Shown here piece after piece: positions 5,827 to 7,070 of a stretch of DNA of 7,070 nucleotides. The translations under genes and the position numbers were made by a program. Each line of letters begins with the position of its first letter. The stretch's first letter is position 1. Source of the stretch: Bacteroidota bacterium (GTDB taxonomy: Bacteria > Bacteroidota > Kryptoniia > Kryptoniales > JAKASW01); NCBI GenBank assembly GCA_021785235.1, contig JAJYGB010000291.1, positions 1-7,070 on the forward strand, given 5' to 3'. A model generated the notes under the pieces. The model made no database searches. It was not told where the DNA came from and worked only from the letters and a program-made list of their open reading frames with translations.

Positions 5827-5856
5827 TGGAAATTTCACGTTCACGCCGGTTATATT
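5827..5856 (+). promoter_or_regulatory. Candidate promoter of the RsbRD-like gene
   Basis: TGGAAA (5827-5832, 4 of 6 to the -35) is followed after 18 bases by TATATT (5851-5856, 5 of 6 to the -10). The -10 box overlaps the third GCCGGTTAT copy (5845-5853). Transcription would begin near 5863, a few bases before the Shine-Dalgarno site GGAGG (5869-5873). Confidence 0.4.
5845..5853 (+). repeat. GCCGGTTAT, copy 3 of 3
   Basis: This is the third copy of the intergenic nonamer, 27 bases before the start codon at 5880 and running into the likely -10 box. Confidence 0.35.
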
Positions 5857-5879
5857 GAGGCAAATGTCGGAGGCTTATC

Positions 5880-6332
5880 ATGGAACTCAGTAAACTCCTT
5901 CATGAGCGGATGAACGAGATCATCTCAGAAGCGGAGGCGTCTCTTTCGCGTTCCCACCTTACTCACTATGAGAAAGAAGACGCGGAACATAACCGCCAGA
6001 AACTGAAAGCGCTTTACGTTCTTGCGGTCAGGGCGATCGCGGAGAAAAACCTCGGACCGATGCTCGCGTACGCGGAAACCGTCGCGCGAGAAAGATATGA
6101 GGCGAGCTTCGATCTTTCTGAAGTCCAGACCGCCTTCAACGTGCTCGAAGAAGCGGCATGGAGATTCGTCGTGAAAAATCTTCCCCCGGTCGAGTATGGT
6201 GAGGCTATAGGCATGATCAGCACGGTCCTTGGCGCTGGCAAAGACATGCTCGCCAGGACGTATGTTATGCTGGCCAGCAAATCTAAGGCGCCATCTTTCG
6301 ACCTTCGCTCTATGTTTGCCGGAACTTACTGA
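5880..6332 (+). CDS. Stand-alone all-helical protein resembling the RsbRD N-terminal sensor domain
   Basis: This 150-residue cytoplasmic protein has no signal peptide or membrane segment and is predicted mostly helical. It resembles the RsbRD N-terminal domain found in front of STAS domains or histidine kinases in stress-signalling proteins. Similar elements are a first helix ending SRSHLTHYE (about 23-31), a helix with LKALYVLAVRAIAEKNLGPML (42-62), the ARERYEASFDLSEVQTAFNVL block (69-89), and a long last helix (about 106-133). No STAS or kinase domain follows: the protein ends after a short tail (SFDLRSMFAGTY), so it would be a free sensor or adaptor domain. The ligand is unknown. The start is well supported by GGAGG 6 bases before the ATG. 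It lies 172 bases upstream of the NDH-2 gene on the same strand with no convincing terminator between, so co-transcription is possible. The family call is recalled resemblance; a distant helical-bundle relative is the alternative. Confidence 0.8.
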   Translation: MELSKLLHERMNEIISEAEASLSRSHLTHYEKEDAEHNRQKLKALYVLAVRAIAEKNLGPMLAYAETVARERYEASFDLSEVQTAFNVLEEAAWRFVVKNLPPVEYGEAIGMISTVLGAGKDMLARTYVMLASKSKAPSFDLRSMFAGTY

Positions 6333-6334
6333 CC

Positions 6335-6346
6335 CGTTCCCGAACG
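6335..6346. repeat. Small inverted repeat CGTTC-CC-GAACG
   Basis: Two 5-base arms around CC lie 3 bases after the stop codon of the RsbRD-like gene. The loop is too small and there is no T-run for a terminator; it could be a protein-binding site or chance. Confidence 0.22.
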
Positions 6347-6450
6347 ACTGCCGGTACGCAAACTCTCACCTCCTATGCCTGTGACTGCGGGTGTCGCATC
6401 TGCGGTCGTCTGGCGTAATGGAATTTTCCCTCCTGCCGGATAAACTATCG

Positions 6451-6482
6451 GGGCGTCTTTTGTGTTAAATAACAAGACACCC
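6451..6482 (+). other. Imperfect hairpin in the NDH-2 leader
   Basis: GGG-C-GTCTT (6451-6459) can pair with AAGAC-A-CCC (6474-6482, read inward) with one C-A mismatch, and the top can close further around a T/A-rich loop. No T-run follows, so it is not a normal terminator. It ends 22 bases before the NDH-2 start codon and could influence translation there, or be fortuitous. Confidence 0.28.
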
Positions 6483-6504
6483 AAACGATCGAAAGACAGA
6501 CAAT

Positions 6505-7070
6505 ATGGCAACCGAAAAACAGAGGTTGGCAATCCTTGGAAGCGGTTTCGCGTCTCTGAGCCTCGTCAAAAGGATCGACCTTTCTCTATACAAAATCGCA
6601 ATTATAAGTCCCCGAAATCATTTCCTCTTTACGCCTCTTCTCCCCAGCACCACGGTTGGGACGATAGAATTCCGCAGTATAATCGAACCGATAAGGACAT
6701 CGAGAAACGAAATCAGGTACTATCAGGCGGAATGTATTTCGATAGATCCCGAGAAAAGTATCGCGAAGTGCGAGACCGTGCAGAGCAAGGAAGTCTTTGA
6801 CCTGGAATACGATCATCTCGTGATCACGGTCGGAGCGGTGAATAACACATTTGGGATCCCGGGAGTTGAAAAGCATGCGTTGTTTCTTAAAGAGCTTCAC
6901 GATGCACGGAAGATAAGAGGAAAGATAATAGAGAATTTTGAGCGAGCCGCCGTGCCCGGCACGCCCAACGAGGAGAAGAAGAGGCTTCTCCATTTCGTGG
7001 TGGTGGGTGGTGGGCCGACCGGCGTCGAGTTTGCCGCCGAGCTCAGCGACTTCATAAAAGACGACCTCGT
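6505..7070 (+). CDS. Type II NADH:quinone dehydrogenase (NDH-2), N-terminal part, cut by window end
   Basis: This encodes 188 codons of a single-subunit flavoprotein that passes electrons from NADH to membrane quinone without pumping protons. The FAD-binding Rossmann motif is at residues 12-17 (GSGFAS). The signature HFLFTPLLPSTTVGTIEFRS (39-58), continuing to IIEPIR, identifies the NDH-2 group best known from yeast and plant mitochondria. Next come FDLEYDHLVITVGAVNNTFG (98-117) with the IPGV element, the linker FLKELHDARKIRGKI, and the NADH-binding motif VVVGGGPTGVEFAAEL (165-180, E175 included). The residue that sets NADH versus NADPH preference and the C-terminal membrane anchor lie beyond the window. 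The ATG at 6505 is the only possible start, since an in-frame TAA sits at 6466-6468 with no start codon between. No clear Shine-Dalgarno site is present. It follows the RsbRD-like gene on the same strand. The frame is intact. Confidence 0.95.
   Translation, partial: MATEKQRLAILGSGFASLSLVKRIDLSLYKIAIISPRNHFLFTPLLPSTTVGTIEFRSIIEPIRTSRNEIRYYQAECISIDPEKSIAKCETVQSKEVFDLEYDHLVITVGAVNNTFGIPGVEKHALFLKELHDARKIRGKIIENFERAAVPGTPNEEKKRLLHFVVVGGGPTGVEFAAELSDFIKDDL

Noticed and set aside
6382..6443. Small frame starting MPVTAGVASAVVW between the RsbRD-like gene and NDH-2
   Set aside because: The preceding CACCTCCT is the complement of a ribosome-binding site, not one; the frame is short and has no support.
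6462..6800. Plus-strand open frame of 112 codons overlapping the NDH-2 start
   Set aside because: Low-complexity charged and polar translation in a different frame from NDH-2; no domain.
6586..6993. Minus-strand open frame of 135 codons opposite NDH-2
   Set aside because: Antisense to a clear NDH-2 reading frame with both nucleotide-binding motifs intact.

Overview
The window reads as ordinary chromosomal DNA of a bacterium with balanced base composition, probably in or near the Bacteroidota/Ignavibacteriota (FCB) branch. The main clues are a small PUR-alpha-like protein of the DUF3276 type, which I associate mostly with that branch, and a long multi-SLBB export protein without a lipobox. 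Most genes have good Shine-Dalgarno sites, and several have sigma-70-like promoter candidates, so this is not a typical Bacteroides-type expression system. The taxonomic placement is inference. I see no rRNA, tRNA, CRISPR array, insertion sequence or phage gene.

Left half, minus strand (about 1-3350). Read in the direction of transcription, the order is a large outer-membrane polysaccharide-export protein (SLBB/Wza-like, 1526-3265), a gene-free stretch of about 570 bp, a 75-residue PUR-alpha-like nucleic-acid-binding protein (729-956), then single-stranded DNA-binding protein ssb (177-611). Each of the three genes has its own intrinsic terminator, so each is probably a separate transcription unit. 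A weak candidate for the start of another minus-strand gene runs off the left edge.

Right half, plus strand (about 3460-7070). A divergent intergenic region at about 3266-3512 separates the export gene from a 114-residue two-helix membrane protein. That protein looks like the pore module of a potassium channel whose selectivity filter has been replaced. It is followed by ilvD (dihydroxy-acid dehydratase, branched-chain amino acid synthesis), which stands apart from other ilv genes and ends at a very strong terminator. Next come a stand-alone all-helical protein resembling the N-terminal sensor domain of RsbR-type stressosome proteins, and the first 188 codons of a type II NADH dehydrogenase of the mitochondrial-like class, cut by the window end.

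The genes do not form one pathway. The pairings worth attention are ssb with the PUR-like gene (two nucleic-acid-binding proteins, with a terminator hairpin abutting the ssb promoter), and the RsbRD-like gene with NDH-2 (a putative sensor domain ahead of a respiratory enzyme). The most unusual item is the channel-like protein with the non-canonical filter. I found no convincing multi-gene novel system.
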